A stretch of 64,000 nt of DNA, taken from contig NZ_LVJR01000020.1 in assembly GCF_001617365.1 (NCBI RefSeq), positions 33,574-97,573 of the forward strand, given 5' to 3'. This document shows positions 1 through 9,311 of this stretch, piece after piece. The first letter of the stretch is position 1; each line of letters starts with the position of its first letter. The DNA comes from Rhodanobacter sp. FW104-R8 (GTDB taxonomy: Bacteria; Pseudomonadota; Gammaproteobacteria; Xanthomonadales; Rhodanobacteraceae). The notes below the pieces were generated by a model. The model did not search any database. It was not told the origin of the DNA and saw nothing but the letters and a program-made list of their open reading frames with translations. A program made the translations under genes and the position numbers.

Positions 1-1679
1 ACGTAGCGCACCGGGTAATCCTTGCCCAGCCTGGCCAGGCCGGCCGCGTCGGCGACGGCCGCGTCCAGCCCGCCGAGCCGGTCGACCAGGCCGCGCTCGA
101 TCGCCTGCTTGCCGGTCCACACCCGGCCCTGCGCGATCGCGTCGATCGCCTCGTAACTCTTGCCGCGCGCCTTCGCCACGTTGCCGACGAAGTCGCGGTA
201 GCCCTTGTCGATGATCGCCTGGATCACCGCGCCGACCTTCGGGTCGAGCGGGCGGCTGATGTCGAATGCGCCGGCCATCGGCCCGGTGCCGACGCCGTCG
301 CTGCGGACGCCCAGCTTGGCCAGCGTGTTCGGCACCGTGTAGTACATGCCGAAGATGCCGATCGAGCCGGTGATGGTGTTCGGCTCGGCGTAGATGCGGT
401 TCGCGTTCATCGCAATCCAGTAGCCGCCGCTGGCCGCCACGTCGCCCATCGACACCACCACCGGGATGCCCGCGCTGCGGGTCAGCTCGATCTCGCGGCG
501 GATCTGCTCGGCCGCGTAGACCTCGCCGCCGGGCGAGTTGACCCGCAAGACCAGGGCCTTGGTCTTGCGATCCTCGCGCGCGCTGCGGATCAGCGCCGCG
601 GTGGATTCGCCGCCGATCGAGCCGGCCGCGCGCTTGCCGCCGGCGATCTCGCCCTCGGCCACCACGATCGCCACGCTGGGCGCGAACGCGCCGCCGTCGC
701 GCGGCAGGCCGGCGGCGTAACGGCCCAGATCGACCTGGCGGAAGCTGTGCCCTTTCCTGTCGGCCGGCACGCCTTCCCTGCGCATCATCGCGATCAGTTC
801 GCTGCGCGTGGCCAGCCCGTCCACCAAGTGCTGGTCCAGCGCCAGCTGCGCCAGGTTGCCGCGGGTGCCGGCGATATGCTGCGGCAGGTTGTCGACGTCG
901 TCGCGCAGCGTCGCCGGATCCAGCCTGCGCATGGCCGCCACCTCGTCGAGCCAGCCGTCCCACAGGCCGCCCATCCAGTAGCTGTCGGCCTGCTTCGCCT
1001 CGGCCGAGGCGTGGTCGAGGATGTACGGCTCGGCCGCGCTCTTGAACTCGCCCACACGGAACAGGTGCACGTCGACGCCGAGCCTGTCCAGCAGGTCCTT
1101 GTAGAACAGCCGGTAGTTGGCCAGCCCGGTGATCATCACGCCGCCCTGCGGGTCGACCAGCAGGCGGTCGGCATGCGCGGCCAGGTAGTACTGGCCCTGG
1201 TCCAGGTTCACCGCCCAGGCCACCACCGGCTTGCCTGCAGCGCGGAAGCGGTCCAGCGCCGCTCCCACCTCGCGCAGCGCGGCGAAGCCGCCGCCCTGCA
1301 GCTCGTCCGGCAGCAGCAGGATGCGGCTGATCCGCCGATCCTTCGCCGCCGCGTCGATCGCGTCGACCAGGTCGCGCAGCTGCACCTGCTTCGGCTGCTC
1401 GCCGGACAGGCCGGCCAACGCACGCTGCAGCGGATCGATGCTGTACTGCTCGACCAGCTGGCCCTGCGGCCGGATCACCAGCACGCTGTCGTCCTGCACC
1501 GCGCGCTCCATGCGGCTGCCGAACACGCCCGCGGTCAGCAGCAACAGCAGCACGGCCAGCACGCCGAAGAACACCAGGTTGAGGATCACCAGCCGCAGCA
1601 GGTTGATGCCGCGGCCAAGCGAGCGCAGGAAGGCCCGGAAACCGTTGCGGCGAGGCGGTAGCGGTGGCGGAAGCGTCAT
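1..1679 (-). CDS. sppA: Signal peptide peptidase SppA, 67K type (3' end cut by window)
   Basis: Membrane-anchored serine protease that degrades signal peptides left after secretion. The reading frame starts at ATG 1679 and runs off the left edge, so about 559 N-terminal residues are visible. One membrane segment lies near residues 25-51. Two tandem SppA domains follow. The general-base lysine is in VGEFKSAAEPY (Lys213) and the nucleophile in VAASGGYW (Ser417), close to the positions in E. coli SppA, so it should be active. It lies 37 nt downstream of the MATE gene on the same strand and may be co-transcribed with it. Family assignment is firm; the C-terminus is not seen. Confidence 0.95.
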   Translation of the reverse strand, partial: MTLPPPLPPRRNGFRAFLRSLGRGINLLRLVILNLVFFGVLAVLLLLLTAGVFGSRMERAVQDDSVLVIRPQGQLVEQYSIDPLQRALAGLSGEQPKQVQLRDLVDAIDAAAKDRRISRILLLPDELQGGGFAALREVGAALDRFRAAGKPVVAWAVNLDQGQYYLAAHADRLLVDPQGGVMITGLANYRLFYKDLLDRLGVDVHLFRVGEFKSAAEPYILDHASAEAKQADSYWMGGLWDGWLDEVAAMRRLDPATLRDDVDNLPQHIAGTRGNLAQLALDQHLVDGLATRSELIAMMRREGVPADRKGHSFRQVDLGRYAAGLPRDGGAFAPSVAIVVAEGEIAGGKRAAGSIGGESTAALIRSAREDRKTKALVLRVNSPGGEVYAAEQIRREIELTRSAGIPVVVSMGDVAASGGYWIAMNANRIYAEPNTITGSIGIFGMYYTVPNTLAKLGVRSDGVGTGPMAGAFDISRPLDPKVGAVIQAIIDKGYRDFVGNVAKARGKSYEAIDAIAQGRVWTGKQAIERGLVDRLGGLDAAVADAAGLARLGKDYPVRY

Positions 1680-1715
1680 GGAGGTATCCGGAATCGTCGG
1701 GCCAAGCGTAGCCGG

Positions 1716-3107
1716 TCAGGCCAGCGCGGTCACCGGCGCATGGCGGCGCCAGCGCTGCCTCCACGCGCTGCGCCAGAAGCGGGTGAACAGCATCGCGGCC
1801 GCCACCGACAGCCCGGCGATCAGGCCGACCCACATCCCGCGCGCGCCCATGCCATGGTGGAACGCCAGCCACCAGCCCACCGGCATGCCGACCATCCAGT
1901 ACGCGAACAGGGTGATCGCCATCGGCACGCGGGTGTCCTTGAGGCCGCGCAGCGCGCCGTTGGCGGCGACCTGGATGCCGTCGGAGAACTGGAACAGCCC
2001 GGCCAGCATGATCAGCTGCGCGGCCAGCGCGATCACCTTCGGCTCGTGCGTGTACAGCGAGGCGATGAAGTGCGGCAGGCCCAGCATCAGGCCGGCCGAG
2101 AACAGCTGGGTGACCAGGGTCAGGCCGATCCCGCAGAAACCGGCGTAGCGCACGCCGCGCTCGTCGCCGCGGCCCACCGCGTTGCCCACGCGCACGGTGA
2201 TCGCCATCGCCAGGCCGAGCGGGATCATGAAGAACAGCGAGGCGATGTTGATCGCCACCTGGTGGCTGGCGATCACGTCCTCGCCCAGCGTGGCGATGAT
2301 CAGCGCGGTGGCCACGAACAGCCCGGCCTCGGCCAGCAGGGTCACCGCCATCGGCAGGCCGATATGCACCAGCTGGCCGATCCGGCCCAGGTCCGGCCAC
2401 TGGAAACGATCGAACAGGCCCAGCCCGCGATAGTTGCGCCGCAAGACCACGTAGACGCCGAACGCCAGCAGCTCCAGCCACAGCACGATCGCGGTGGCCA
2501 TGCCGCAGCCGTGCGCGCCCTGCGGCGGAATGCCCAGCTTGCCTAACATCAGCACGTAGCCCAGTGGCACCAGCAGCACCAGACCGCCCAGGCTGAAGTA
2601 CATCGACGGCCGGGTCAGCGACAGCCCTTCGGACAGGCCGCGCAGCGCGAAGTAGCAGGTCAGCGCCGGGGCGCCCCAGCTGATCGCCAGCAGGAAGCGC
2701 TGCACGTCGTGGCGAAGGCTCGCCGTCACCCCGATCAGCTCGATCAGCGGCCCCGCGTGGCGCACCGCGAACCACAGCAGCGCGCCCATGCCCAGCGCCA
2801 GCCACAACGCCTGGTGGAACACCGCGCCGACCTCGCCGCGGCGCCCGGCGCCGTCGAGCTGGGCCACCGACGGCGGCACCGCCATCATCATGCCGATGCC
2901 GCAGACGATCGCCAGCGACCAGATGCTGGCGCCCACCGCCACCGCGCCCAGTACGTGCGCGCTGACGTGCCCGGCCAGCACCGCGTCGATCACGTTGCTG
3001 CCGACCGCGGCCAGCTGGGCACAGATCAACGGCAGCGCGAGACGCACGGTGGCGCGCACCTCGTGCAGCAGATGGGCGCGCTCGGGATGGAAGGGTTTCA
3101 TCGGCAC
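1716..3107 (-). CDS. norM: MATE family multidrug efflux transporter (NorM-like)
   Basis: Inner-membrane antiporter expected to export cationic drugs with Na+ or H+ influx. The 463-residue protein is almost entirely hydrophobic, consistent with 12 membrane segments arranged as two MatE repeats. It begins with VRLALPLICAQLAAVGSNV and carries the family-typical segment LPMAVTLLAEAGLF in its second half. GTG 3107 has a GGAG six bases upstream; ATG 3101 is an equally possible start two codons later. SppA follows on the same strand. The substrate cannot be read from sequence. Confidence 0.9.
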   Translation of the reverse strand: MPMKPFHPERAHLLHEVRATVRLALPLICAQLAAVGSNVIDAVLAGHVSAHVLGAVAVGASIWSLAIVCGIGMMMAVPPSVAQLDGAGRRGEVGAVFHQALWLALGMGALLWFAVRHAGPLIELIGVTASLRHDVQRFLLAISWGAPALTCYFALRGLSEGLSLTRPSMYFSLGGLVLLVPLGYVLMLGKLGIPPQGAHGCGMATAIVLWLELLAFGVYVVLRRNYRGLGLFDRFQWPDLGRIGQLVHIGLPMAVTLLAEAGLFVATALIIATLGEDVIASHQVAINIASLFFMIPLGLAMAITVRVGNAVGRGDERGVRYAGFCGIGLTLVTQLFSAGLMLGLPHFIASLYTHEPKVIALAAQLIMLAGLFQFSDGIQVAANGALRGLKDTRVPMAITLFAYWMVGMPVGWWLAFHHGMGARGMWVGLIAGLSVAAAMLFTRFWRSAWRQRWRRHAPVTALA

Positions 3108-3207
3108 AGCAGACTCCAGGGCCGGTCATTCTACCTGAGCCATAGGTCACGCCCGGCCGGCCGCCGCGCTGTGCGAAGATCTTCCGCTGTCGCGAACGGG
3201 AACCTCG

Positions 3208-4404
3208 ATGAAGCAGCTGATCAGCTACGAAGGCTTGCGTTGCGCCAACTGCGGCGCCGCGATGCAGGGCGAGTTCTGCCACGAGTGCGGGCAGTCGATC
3301 CACAGCGTGCTGAAGCCGATGCACCACATGGTCGAGGAAACCGTCGAGACGGTGCTGCACATCGACGGCCGCATCGTGCACACGCTGCCGCCGCTGCTGC
3401 TGAAACCTGGCTTCCTCACCCTGGAATACTTCGCCGGCCGGCGGGTGCGCTACATCGCGCCGTTCCGGCTGATGTTCGTGCTGTGCCTGCTGTCGTTCTT
3501 CGTGTTCCACTTGGCGATCGACCAGGTCGCCGGCAAGATGCCTGCGAACGGCCGCCCCCTGCTGAGCGTGGACAGCCGGGCGATCGAGACCGCCGCCAGC
3601 CCGGCCGGGGTGCGTGAGGCCTTGCAGAAGGAACTGGATGACCTGCAGAGCGCCCGGGCGACCGGCATGCTGCCGCCGAACCTGCTGGAACAGGCCGATG
3701 TCGCCGAACGCGACCTGCGCCGGAAGGCCGACCGCCGGCTGGCCGAACTCGGTGCGGCGCCGGTCCCGACCGCCGCCGTGGCGGCGAAGCCGCCGGAAGC
3801 CGCGAAAACCGCCGCCGCTCCACCTGGCGATGCCACGCGCCGGGCGATCCGGCGGGAATCGTCGCCGGTCCGCATCGGCTGGCTTCCCGACGCCGCCAAC
3901 GCGCGCCTGACCGAGCTGGGCCACCACCTCCAGGACAACTTGCAAACCTTCAGGCATGGCGATACCGCGGCCAGCGCCGAGGCGAAGCAGCGGATGATCA
4001 ACGGCGTCTTCGGCACGCTGCCGCCGACCATGTTCGTGCTGATCCCGGTATTCGCGGTCCTGCTCAAGCTGTTCTACGTGTTCCGCCGGCGGCTGTACAT
4101 GGAACACCTGATCGTGGCCCTGCACAGCCATGCGTTCATGTTCCTCAGCCTGCTGCTGGTCACCCTCGCCGGCATGCTCTCGACTTGGCTGCAGCCGCAT
4201 GCGGCCTGGGCCGGTAACGTGCTGGGCTGGCTGCAGGCCGCGCTGATCCTGTGGATTCCGGTCTACCTGCTGCTCACGCAGAAACGGGTCTACCGCCAGG
4301 GCTGGCCGATGACCCTGCTGAAATTCTGGTGCATCGGCTGGTGCTATTTCTGGCTGCTGGCATTCGCGCTGATGGTGGCCTTGCTGCTCGGCGCGGCCCA
4401 CTGA
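3208..4404 (+). CDS. DUF3667 family zinc-ribbon membrane protein
   Basis: A 398-residue protein of unknown function. The N-terminus has two CxxC pairs (CANCGAAMQGEFCHECGQ, about residues 13-31), a zinc ribbon as in DUF3667 proteins. A membrane segment near residues 88-105 is followed by a long hydrophilic Ala/Pro-rich insert (about 115-265) and three or four further membrane segments to the end. ATG 3208 has GGGA upstream. It is monocistronic, divergent from the MATE gene, and followed by the 397-nt spacer with DnaA boxes. The central insert is longer than I expect for the family. Confidence 0.75.
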   Translation: MKQLISYEGLRCANCGAAMQGEFCHECGQSIHSVLKPMHHMVEETVETVLHIDGRIVHTLPPLLLKPGFLTLEYFAGRRVRYIAPFRLMFVLCLLSFFVFHLAIDQVAGKMPANGRPLLSVDSRAIETAASPAGVREALQKELDDLQSARATGMLPPNLLEQADVAERDLRRKADRRLAELGAAPVPTAAVAAKPPEAAKTAAAPPGDATRRAIRRESSPVRIGWLPDAANARLTELGHHLQDNLQTFRHGDTAASAEAKQRMINGVFGTLPPTMFVLIPVFAVLLKLFYVFRRRLYMEHLIVALHSHAFMFLSLLLVTLAGMLSTWLQPHAAWAGNVLGWLQAALILWIPVYLLLTQKRVYRQGWPMTLLKFWCIGWCYFWLLAFALMVALLLGAAH

Positions 4405-4801
4405 GGCCACTTCCGGGCCACGAAGCCGGGGTTTTGCACAGCGTCATGGACCTGTCAAGGCGACCGGGGGTGGTTTGTCAATTGTGTGAACTGCAACCGA
4501 ACAAAATTTTCAAGCCATTGAGAAAGATAGATATTTTTATCTGACCAAAACCTCGTCAGACTGTCGAAAAAGGCGCTGCGGCGCGCTTTGAGGCTCCCCC
4601 TCCCCGCTGCATCCACAGACTTATCCACAGCTACTGTGGATAAGCGCAAAAACTTCCCGGGGATAGCCACTTAGCCCCAATTCCTCGATAACCGGGCAGC
4701 AAGTTCGCGCAACTCCAGCAGGCACGCCACGCTTGCCGTCACCAGCTTCGCCACGGGCCCGGCGACGGCCGCAGCTACACTGTGCCGCCACGAGGTAGTC
4801 C
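4405..4801. other. 397-nt intergenic region with AT-rich block and DnaA boxes
   Basis: No gene seen. Positions about 4475-4560 are strikingly AT-rich for this genome and include AGATA-N7-TTATCT and a TTGTCA-like hexamer. They are followed by the DnaA-box cluster at 4609-4643 and then by the priA start. The combination of a cluster of consensus boxes beside an AT-rich stretch resembles a replication initiation or DnaA-titration site, but no dnaA or dnaN gene is nearby. Confidence 0.5.
4609..4644. promoter_or_regulatory. Cluster of DnaA boxes: perfect inverted pair plus one degenerate box
   Basis: TTATCCACA at 4621-4629 and its exact inverse TGTGGATAA at 4635-4643 form an 11-bp perfect palindrome arm pair (CTTATCCACAG / CTGTGGATAAG) around a 3-nt CTA. 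GCATCCACA at 4609-4617 is a third, two-mismatch box in the same orientation as the first. TTATCCACA is the high-affinity DnaA consensus. The site is about 158 bp upstream of priA and could regulate it or titrate DnaA. Confidence 0.6.
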
Positions 4802-6976
4802 ATGCCCGCCGTCCTTCGCGTCGCCCTGCCGGTTCCCCTGCCCAGCCTGTTCGATTACCTGCCGCCCGCGGCGGGCGAGGCCCGCGTGGGCAGCCGGCTT
4901 CAGGTGCCGTTCGGGCGGCACCGACTGGTCGGCGTGGTGGTGGCGATCGAGGCCGAGGCGGCGGTCGGCGGCGGCCGCCTGAAGCAGGCGCTGCGGCTGC
5001 TCGACGACGACGCGCTGCTCGACGCCGAACTCATGCAGACGCTGGCCTGGGCCGCCGACTACTGGCTCGGCGCGCCGGGCGAGGCCTACGCCAATGCCTT
5101 GCCGCTGGCCCTGCGCGAGGCGAAGCCGCTGCCGCCGATCGGCGACGAATACTGGTCGCTCACCGGCGCCGGCCGCAGCGCCCACGATGCCGGCAGCCGC
5201 CGCGGCGGCAGCCGGGCGCTGCTGGCCCTGCTCGGCGGCGGTGCGCTGAGCGCGCAGGAGCTGGGCGAACGCCAGAGCGGCTGGCGCGAGGCGGCGCGCC
5301 GGCTGGCCGCGGCCGGCCTGCTCGAACGCAGCGAACGGCCGCCGCCCGATCGCCCGGCGCCGCCATCGCTGGCACCGCAACTCAGCGACGAACAGCAACA
5401 GGCGGTCGCCGCCGTAAGCGCCAGCCTCGGCCGCTACCAGCCGTTCCTGCTCGACGGCGTCACCGGCAGCGGCAAGACCGAGGTCTACCTGGCGCTGATC
5501 GAGCAGGTGCTGGCGCAGGGCAAGCAGGCGCTGCTGCTGGTGCCGGAGATCGGCCTGGCGCCACAGACCGAGCGGCGCCTGCGCGAGCGGCTCGGGGTGA
5601 ACGTCGAGGTACTGCACTCGAACCTTTCCGAAGGCGACCGCGCGCGCGCCTGGCTGCGCGCCCGCGCCGGCGGCGCGCGGGTGATCCTGGGCACCCGCTC
5701 GGCGGTGTTCACGCCGCTGCCGCAGGCCGGGCTGATCATCGTGGACGAGGAGCACGACGGCGCCTACAAGCAGCAGGAAGGCTTCCGCTACCACGCCCGC
5801 GACCTCGCCCTGGTGCGCGCCCGCACGCTGGGCGTGCCGGTGCTGCTGGGCTCGGGCACGCCCTCGCTGGAATCGCTGGCCAACGTCGACGCCGGCCGCT
5901 ACCGCAGCCTGCACCTGCGCGCCCGGCCCGGCGCGGTGCGGCCGCCGCAGGTGCAGATCATCGACATGCGCGCGCAGCGGCTGGAGCACGGCATGTCGCC
6001 GGCGCTGCTGGCGGCGGTGGCGGAGACGGTGGCGCGCGGCGAGCAGGCGCTGGTATTCCGCAACCGCCGCGGCTACGCGCCGGTGCTGCTGTGCCACGCC
6101 TGCGGCTGGCACGCCGGCTGCCCGCGCTGCGAACATCCACTGACCCTGCATGCCGCCCGGCGCCAGCTGATCTGCCATCACTGCGATTATCGCCAGCGCG
6201 TGCCGGCCGCCTGCCCCGCGTGCGGCGCAGGCGACCTCAAGCCGCAGGGCCAGGGCACCGAGCGGCTGGAGGAGGCGCTGGTCGCGCAGTTCCCGCAGGT
6301 GCCGGTGCTGCGGGTGGACCGCGAGACCACCCGCCGCCGCGACGCGTTCGAGCAGCTGCTGGCCATGCTCGAGGACGACCGGCCGGCGATCCTGGTCGGC
6401 ACCCAGATGCTGGCCAAGGGCCACGACCTGCCCAACCTCACCCTGGTCGCGATCGTGGGCGTGGACGAGGGCCTGCACAGCATCGACTTCCGCGCCGGCG
6501 AACGGCTGGCGCAGCTGGTGGTGCAGGTAGCCGGCCGCGCCGGCCGCGCGCGCAAGCCCGGCCGCGTGCTGCTGCAGACGCACCAGCCGGAACATCCGCT
6601 GCTGCGCAGCCTGCTGGCGCAGGGTTACGCCGCCGCTGCGCGCGAGCTGCTGGCCGAACGCCGGCTGATCCAGCTGCCGCCGTACAGCCACCAGGTACTG
6701 CTGCGCGCCGAGGCGCCGCAGCGCGAGCAGGTCGAGGCGTTCCTCGCCGCGGCGCATGCCGCGCTGCCGATCAACGATCAGTTGCAGGTCGCCGGGCCGA
6801 TGCCCGCGCCGATGCCGCTGCGCGCGGGCCGCCATCGCGGCCAGCTGCTGCTGGAGGCCGCCAGCCGGCAGCTGCTGCACGCGATGCTGCGACCGTGGCA
6901 ACTGGCGCTGACCGCACTGCCCCCGGCACGCAAGGTGCGCTGGTCGCTGGACGTCGACCCGATCGACCTGTATTGA
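4802..6976 (+). CDS. priA: Primosomal protein N' (replication restart helicase PriA)
   Basis: A 3'-5' superfamily 2 helicase that recognises stalled forks and reloads the replisome. The 724-residue protein has an N-terminal 3'-OH-binding domain (from VALPVPLPSLFDYLPP), Walker A GVTGSGKTEVY (about residue 220), DEEHD box (about 318) and eight cysteines in four pairs between CHACGWHAGCPRC and CPACG that bind two zincs. The C-terminal motif LVVQVAGRAGRARKPG is motif VI. ATG 4802 has GAGG six bases upstream. Length matches the family. It ends close to the convergent tatC. Confidence 0.97.
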   Translation: MPAVLRVALPVPLPSLFDYLPPAAGEARVGSRLQVPFGRHRLVGVVVAIEAEAAVGGGRLKQALRLLDDDALLDAELMQTLAWAADYWLGAPGEAYANALPLALREAKPLPPIGDEYWSLTGAGRSAHDAGSRRGGSRALLALLGGGALSAQELGERQSGWREAARRLAAAGLLERSERPPPDRPAPPSLAPQLSDEQQQAVAAVSASLGRYQPFLLDGVTGSGKTEVYLALIEQVLAQGKQALLLVPEIGLAPQTERRLRERLGVNVEVLHSNLSEGDRARAWLRARAGGARVILGTRSAVFTPLPQAGLIIVDEEHDGAYKQQEGFRYHARDLALVRARTLGVPVLLGSGTPSLESLANVDAGRYRSLHLRARPGAVRPPQVQIIDMRAQRLEHGMSPALLAAVAETVARGEQALVFRNRRGYAPVLLCHACGWHAGCPRCEHPLTLHAARRQLICHHCDYRQRVPAACPACGAGDLKPQGQGTERLEEALVAQFPQVPVLRVDRETTRRRDAFEQLLAMLEDDRPAILVGTQMLAKGHDLPNLTLVAIVGVDEGLHSIDFRAGERLAQLVVQVAGRAGRARKPGRVLLQTHQPEHPLLRSLLAQGYAAAARELLAERRLIQLPPYSHQVLLRAEAPQREQVEAFLAAAHAALPINDQLQVAGPMPAPMPLRAGRHRGQLLLEAASRQLLHAMLRPWQLALTALPPARKVRWSLDVDPIDLY

Positions 6977-6997
6977 ACGCTCCGCGTCGAACCGGGC

Positions 6998-7756
6998 TCA
7001 TCCCGCGCCGGGCTTCAGCGAGCCCGGCTTCACCAGCCAGCGCACCGCCAGCATGCCCAGCTCGTAGAGCAGGCACATCGGCACCGCCAGCATGATCATC
7101 GAGGTGATGTCCGGCGGGGTGATGAAGGCGGCGATCGCAAACGCGCCCACGATGGCGTAGCGCCGGCTGCTGCGTAGCTTGTCCAGGTCGACGACGCCCA
7201 CCGCAGCGAGGATCACCACCGCCACCGGCACCTCGAAGCACAGGCCGAAGGCGAAGAACATCAGCATCACGAAGTCGAGGTAGTGGGTGATGTCGGTCAT
7301 CATCTCCACCCCCTGCGGCGTGATCGCGGTGAGGAAGCGGAACGCCGCCGGCAGCACCAGGAAATAGGCGAACGCGCAGCCCAGGTAGAACAGCACCAGT
7401 GCCGCAGCGAGCAGCGGCCGGGCCAGGCGCTTCTCGTGCTTGTACAGGCCCGGGCTGACGAAGGCCCACAGCTGGTACAGGATCATCGGCATGCTGATGA
7501 ACAGCGCCGCGTAGAACGCCAGCTTCAGCGGCGTGACGAACGGGCTGGCCACCTCGGTGGCGATCAGGTGCGCGCCCTCGGGCAGCCGCGCCACCAGCGG
7601 CGCGGCCAGTTCCGCGTACAGGCGGTTGGCGAACGGCACCAGCGCCAGCAGCACCGCCAGCACGGTGGCGCTGGCCTTGAGCAGCCGCGAACGCAGTTCC
7701 AGCAGGTGCGAGAACAGCCCCTGCTGCAGGTCGACCTCGGGCTCAGGCGTGGCCAT
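6998..7756 (-). CDS. tatC: Twin-arginine translocase subunit TatC
   Basis: Polytopic core of the Tat translocon, which binds twin-arginine signal peptides and exports folded proteins. The 252-residue protein shows six membrane segments and the conserved signal-binding features HLLELRSRL near the N-terminus and FVSPGLYKHEKR in the first cytoplasmic loop, whose glutamates contact the RR motif. It is last in the tatABC operon, and its start lies inside the end of tatB (14-nt overlap), which suggests translational coupling. Confidence 0.97.
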   Translation of the reverse strand: MATPEPEVDLQQGLFSHLLELRSRLLKASATVLAVLLALVPFANRLYAELAAPLVARLPEGAHLIATEVASPFVTPLKLAFYAALFISMPMILYQLWAFVSPGLYKHEKRLARPLLAAALVLFYLGCAFAYFLVLPAAFRFLTAITPQGVEMMTDITHYLDFVMLMFFAFGLCFEVPVAVVILAAVGVVDLDKLRSSRRYAIVGAFAIAAFITPPDITSMIMLAVPMCLLYELGMLAVRWLVKPGSLKPGAG

Positions 7757-8195
7757 GCGGCGGCTCCCTGGCGGCCGTCGCGGCGGTGCCCGCGAACAGG
7801 TCGCCGGTGGCAGGGTCCGGTGCGCCTTCCGGCAGGTTTTCCGCCGTGGCTTCCGCTCCGAGGGCAGGGCCGGCTGCCGCCGCGTTCGCCGCGCCGGTCA
7901 CGGCTTCATGGTCAGGCGCCACGACGACGTGCTGCACGTCGCGCACCTTCTGCACGGCGGCGTCCAGTTCCGCCTGCGCCGCTTCCGCCTTCGCGGCGGC
8001 CTCGCGCGCGGCGCGCTTGATTTCCTCGACCTGCAATTCGCGCTCCACCTCGGCGCGCACGTCGTCCCAGCCGCTGCGCATGCGCCGCAGCAGCGCGCCG
8101 GCCGTGCGCGCGGCGCCCGGCAGTTTCTCCGGGCCGAGCACGATCAGCGCGATCAGCGCGAGCAGCACCAGCTTGCCGAAGCTGATCTCGATCAT
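7743..8195 (-). CDS. tatB: Sec-independent translocase subunit TatB
   Basis: Single-span membrane protein that with TatC forms the Tat signal-peptide receptor. The 150-residue protein has the N-terminal membrane helix, the hinge LGPEKLPGAARTAG, an amphipathic helix and a long acidic, Ala-rich tail (about residues 60-150). It sits between tatA (27 nt upstream) and tatC (overlapping). The FGKLVLLALIALIVLGPEKLP segment is diagnostic for TatB rather than TatA. The tail is low complexity, as in many high-GC relatives. Confidence 0.95.
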   Translation of the reverse strand: MIEISFGKLVLLALIALIVLGPEKLPGAARTAGALLRRMRSGWDDVRAEVERELQVEEIKRAAREAAAKAEAAQAELDAAVQKVRDVQHVVVAPDHEAVTGAANAAAAGPALGAEATAENLPEGAPDPATGDLFAGTAATAAREPPHGHA

Positions 8196-8222
8196 CGCCG
8201 CGAACCCGCCCGTCGCCGCGGC

Positions 8223-8465
8223 TTACTTCGCGTCGCTGGAGTCGCGCTGGCCTTGCGTCGCCTTGTCGGCGGAGGCGGCCGGCGGCGGATCGGCGCGCAG
8301 GCGCTCGGCCTCTTCCTTGCGCTTGGCCTCGTCCTCGTCGCCGTTGAGGCCTTTCTTGAAATCCCGCATGGCGTTGCCGAGATCGGAGCCGATGTTGCGC
8401 AGCTTGCCGGTACCGAAGATCACCACCACCACGACCAGCAGGATTATCAGATGCCAGATGCTCAT
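8223..8465 (-). CDS. tatA: Sec-independent translocase subunit TatA
   Basis: Pore-forming Tat subunit. The 80-residue protein has an N-terminal membrane helix ([15 protein letters not shown]), the hinge [14 protein letters not shown], an amphipathic helix with FKKGL and a charged tail. It is the first gene of tatABC. The SYLF gene upstream on the same strand ends 61 nt before tatA starts, so the operon may read through from it or have its own promoter in that short gap. Confidence 0.96.
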   Translation of the reverse strand: MSIWHLIILLVVVVVIFGTGKLRNIGSDLGNAMRDFKKGLNGDEDEAKRKEEAERLRADPPPAASADKATQGQRDSSDAK

Positions 8466-8526
8466 GTCTTACCTCGAAAACGGACCGGACCGGAAATTCC
8501 TTCGCGCGGCGCGCCGGTCTTCCGTA

Positions 8527-9216
8527 TCAGCGCGAAGTGTACTCCTCAAGCCGGTCGCGGAAATCCACCACCGGCGTCGGCACGTTGCTGACGCCGCCTT
8601 CGAAGATGCGCCGCGGCGTGATGCCGGCGCCGTAGATCGCGGCGTTCGCGTCGTAGTCGATGCGCAGCGCCGAGCCGTCCAGCGCCACGCCGGCGAACAG
8701 GCCGCGGCTGCGCGAGTACGAGTAGATCTCGGCCTTCATCTGCGCGTCGGTGGATGCCGTGGCGGTGCGCCCGACCGGGCCGGCCGCGGCGGACGCGTCG
8801 GCGCCCAGGGTGAACTTGCCGTTGACGATCGAATCCACGCCGCGCTGGGTGCGGAACACCAGGATCACGTCGGTCGAGGACACGCCGACCTGGAAGCCCA
8901 CGCTGCCGCCGGTCATGGTGATGAAGCTGGGGTTGGACCAGGTGCCATCCGGACCCTTCACCGAGATCAGCCCCTCGCCGCGGCGGCCGCCGAAGATGAA
9001 GCCGGCCTTGATCATGTCAGGGATCACCGCGATCGCCCTGGCGTTTTGCAGCAGGTCCTGCGGGATCGACTTGTCCGGCGCCTGCATGATGTCGTTGAGC
9101 ACGCGCACGGCGTTGCTGGCGCGCACCAGCGGCGGATCCTCGGCGTGCACGGCCATGGCCGGCAGCAACAGGGCCAGTCCGGCCAGCAGCAGGCGTTGCA
9201 ACGATGTCTTCAACAT
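8527..9216 (-). CDS. SYLF/YSC84-domain lipid-binding periplasmic protein
   Basis: Secreted 229-residue protein with a signal peptide (about residues 1-25, cleavage after AVHA) followed by a single SYLF (Ysc84 actin-binding/lipid-binding) domain. Visible family features are AIAVIPDMIKAGFIFGGRRG and the C-terminal YSRSRGLFAGVALDGS. In eukaryotes the domain binds phosphoinositides; its role in bacterial periplasm is unknown. It is divergent from hemH and lies upstream of tatABC on the same strand. Confidence 0.88.
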   Translation of the reverse strand: MLKTSLQRLLLAGLALLLPAMAVHAEDPPLVRASNAVRVLNDIMQAPDKSIPQDLLQNARAIAVIPDMIKAGFIFGGRRGEGLISVKGPDGTWSNPSFITMTGGSVGFQVGVSSTDVILVFRTQRGVDSIVNGKFTLGADASAAAGPVGRTATASTDAQMKAEIYSYSRSRGLFAGVALDGSALRIDYDANAAIYGAGITPRRIFEGGVSNVPTPVVDFRDRLEEYTSR

Positions 9217-9311
9217 GGGGCAGCTCCACGCTCGGGTTCGGGGGAAGGCGCGGCGCCACGCGGTACGCCGGGCTTGTGGCAGACTGCGCGGTTCCAGCGG
9301 CCACGACTGTC

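Noticed and set aside
4405..4801. Chromosomal origin oriC
   Set aside because: Boxes and AT-rich DNA are suggestive, but dnaA, dnaN, rpmH or gyrB are not nearby and only three boxes are present.
4775..6901. A 708-codon frame antisense to priA
   Set aside because: Gln/Arg/Ala-rich shadow of a real gene in GC-rich DNA; no family match and the plus strand has every PriA motif.
9204..9311. Upstream start for hemH at 9204
   Set aside because: It would overlap the divergent SYLF gene and adds residues with no similarity; ATG 9312 is preferred.
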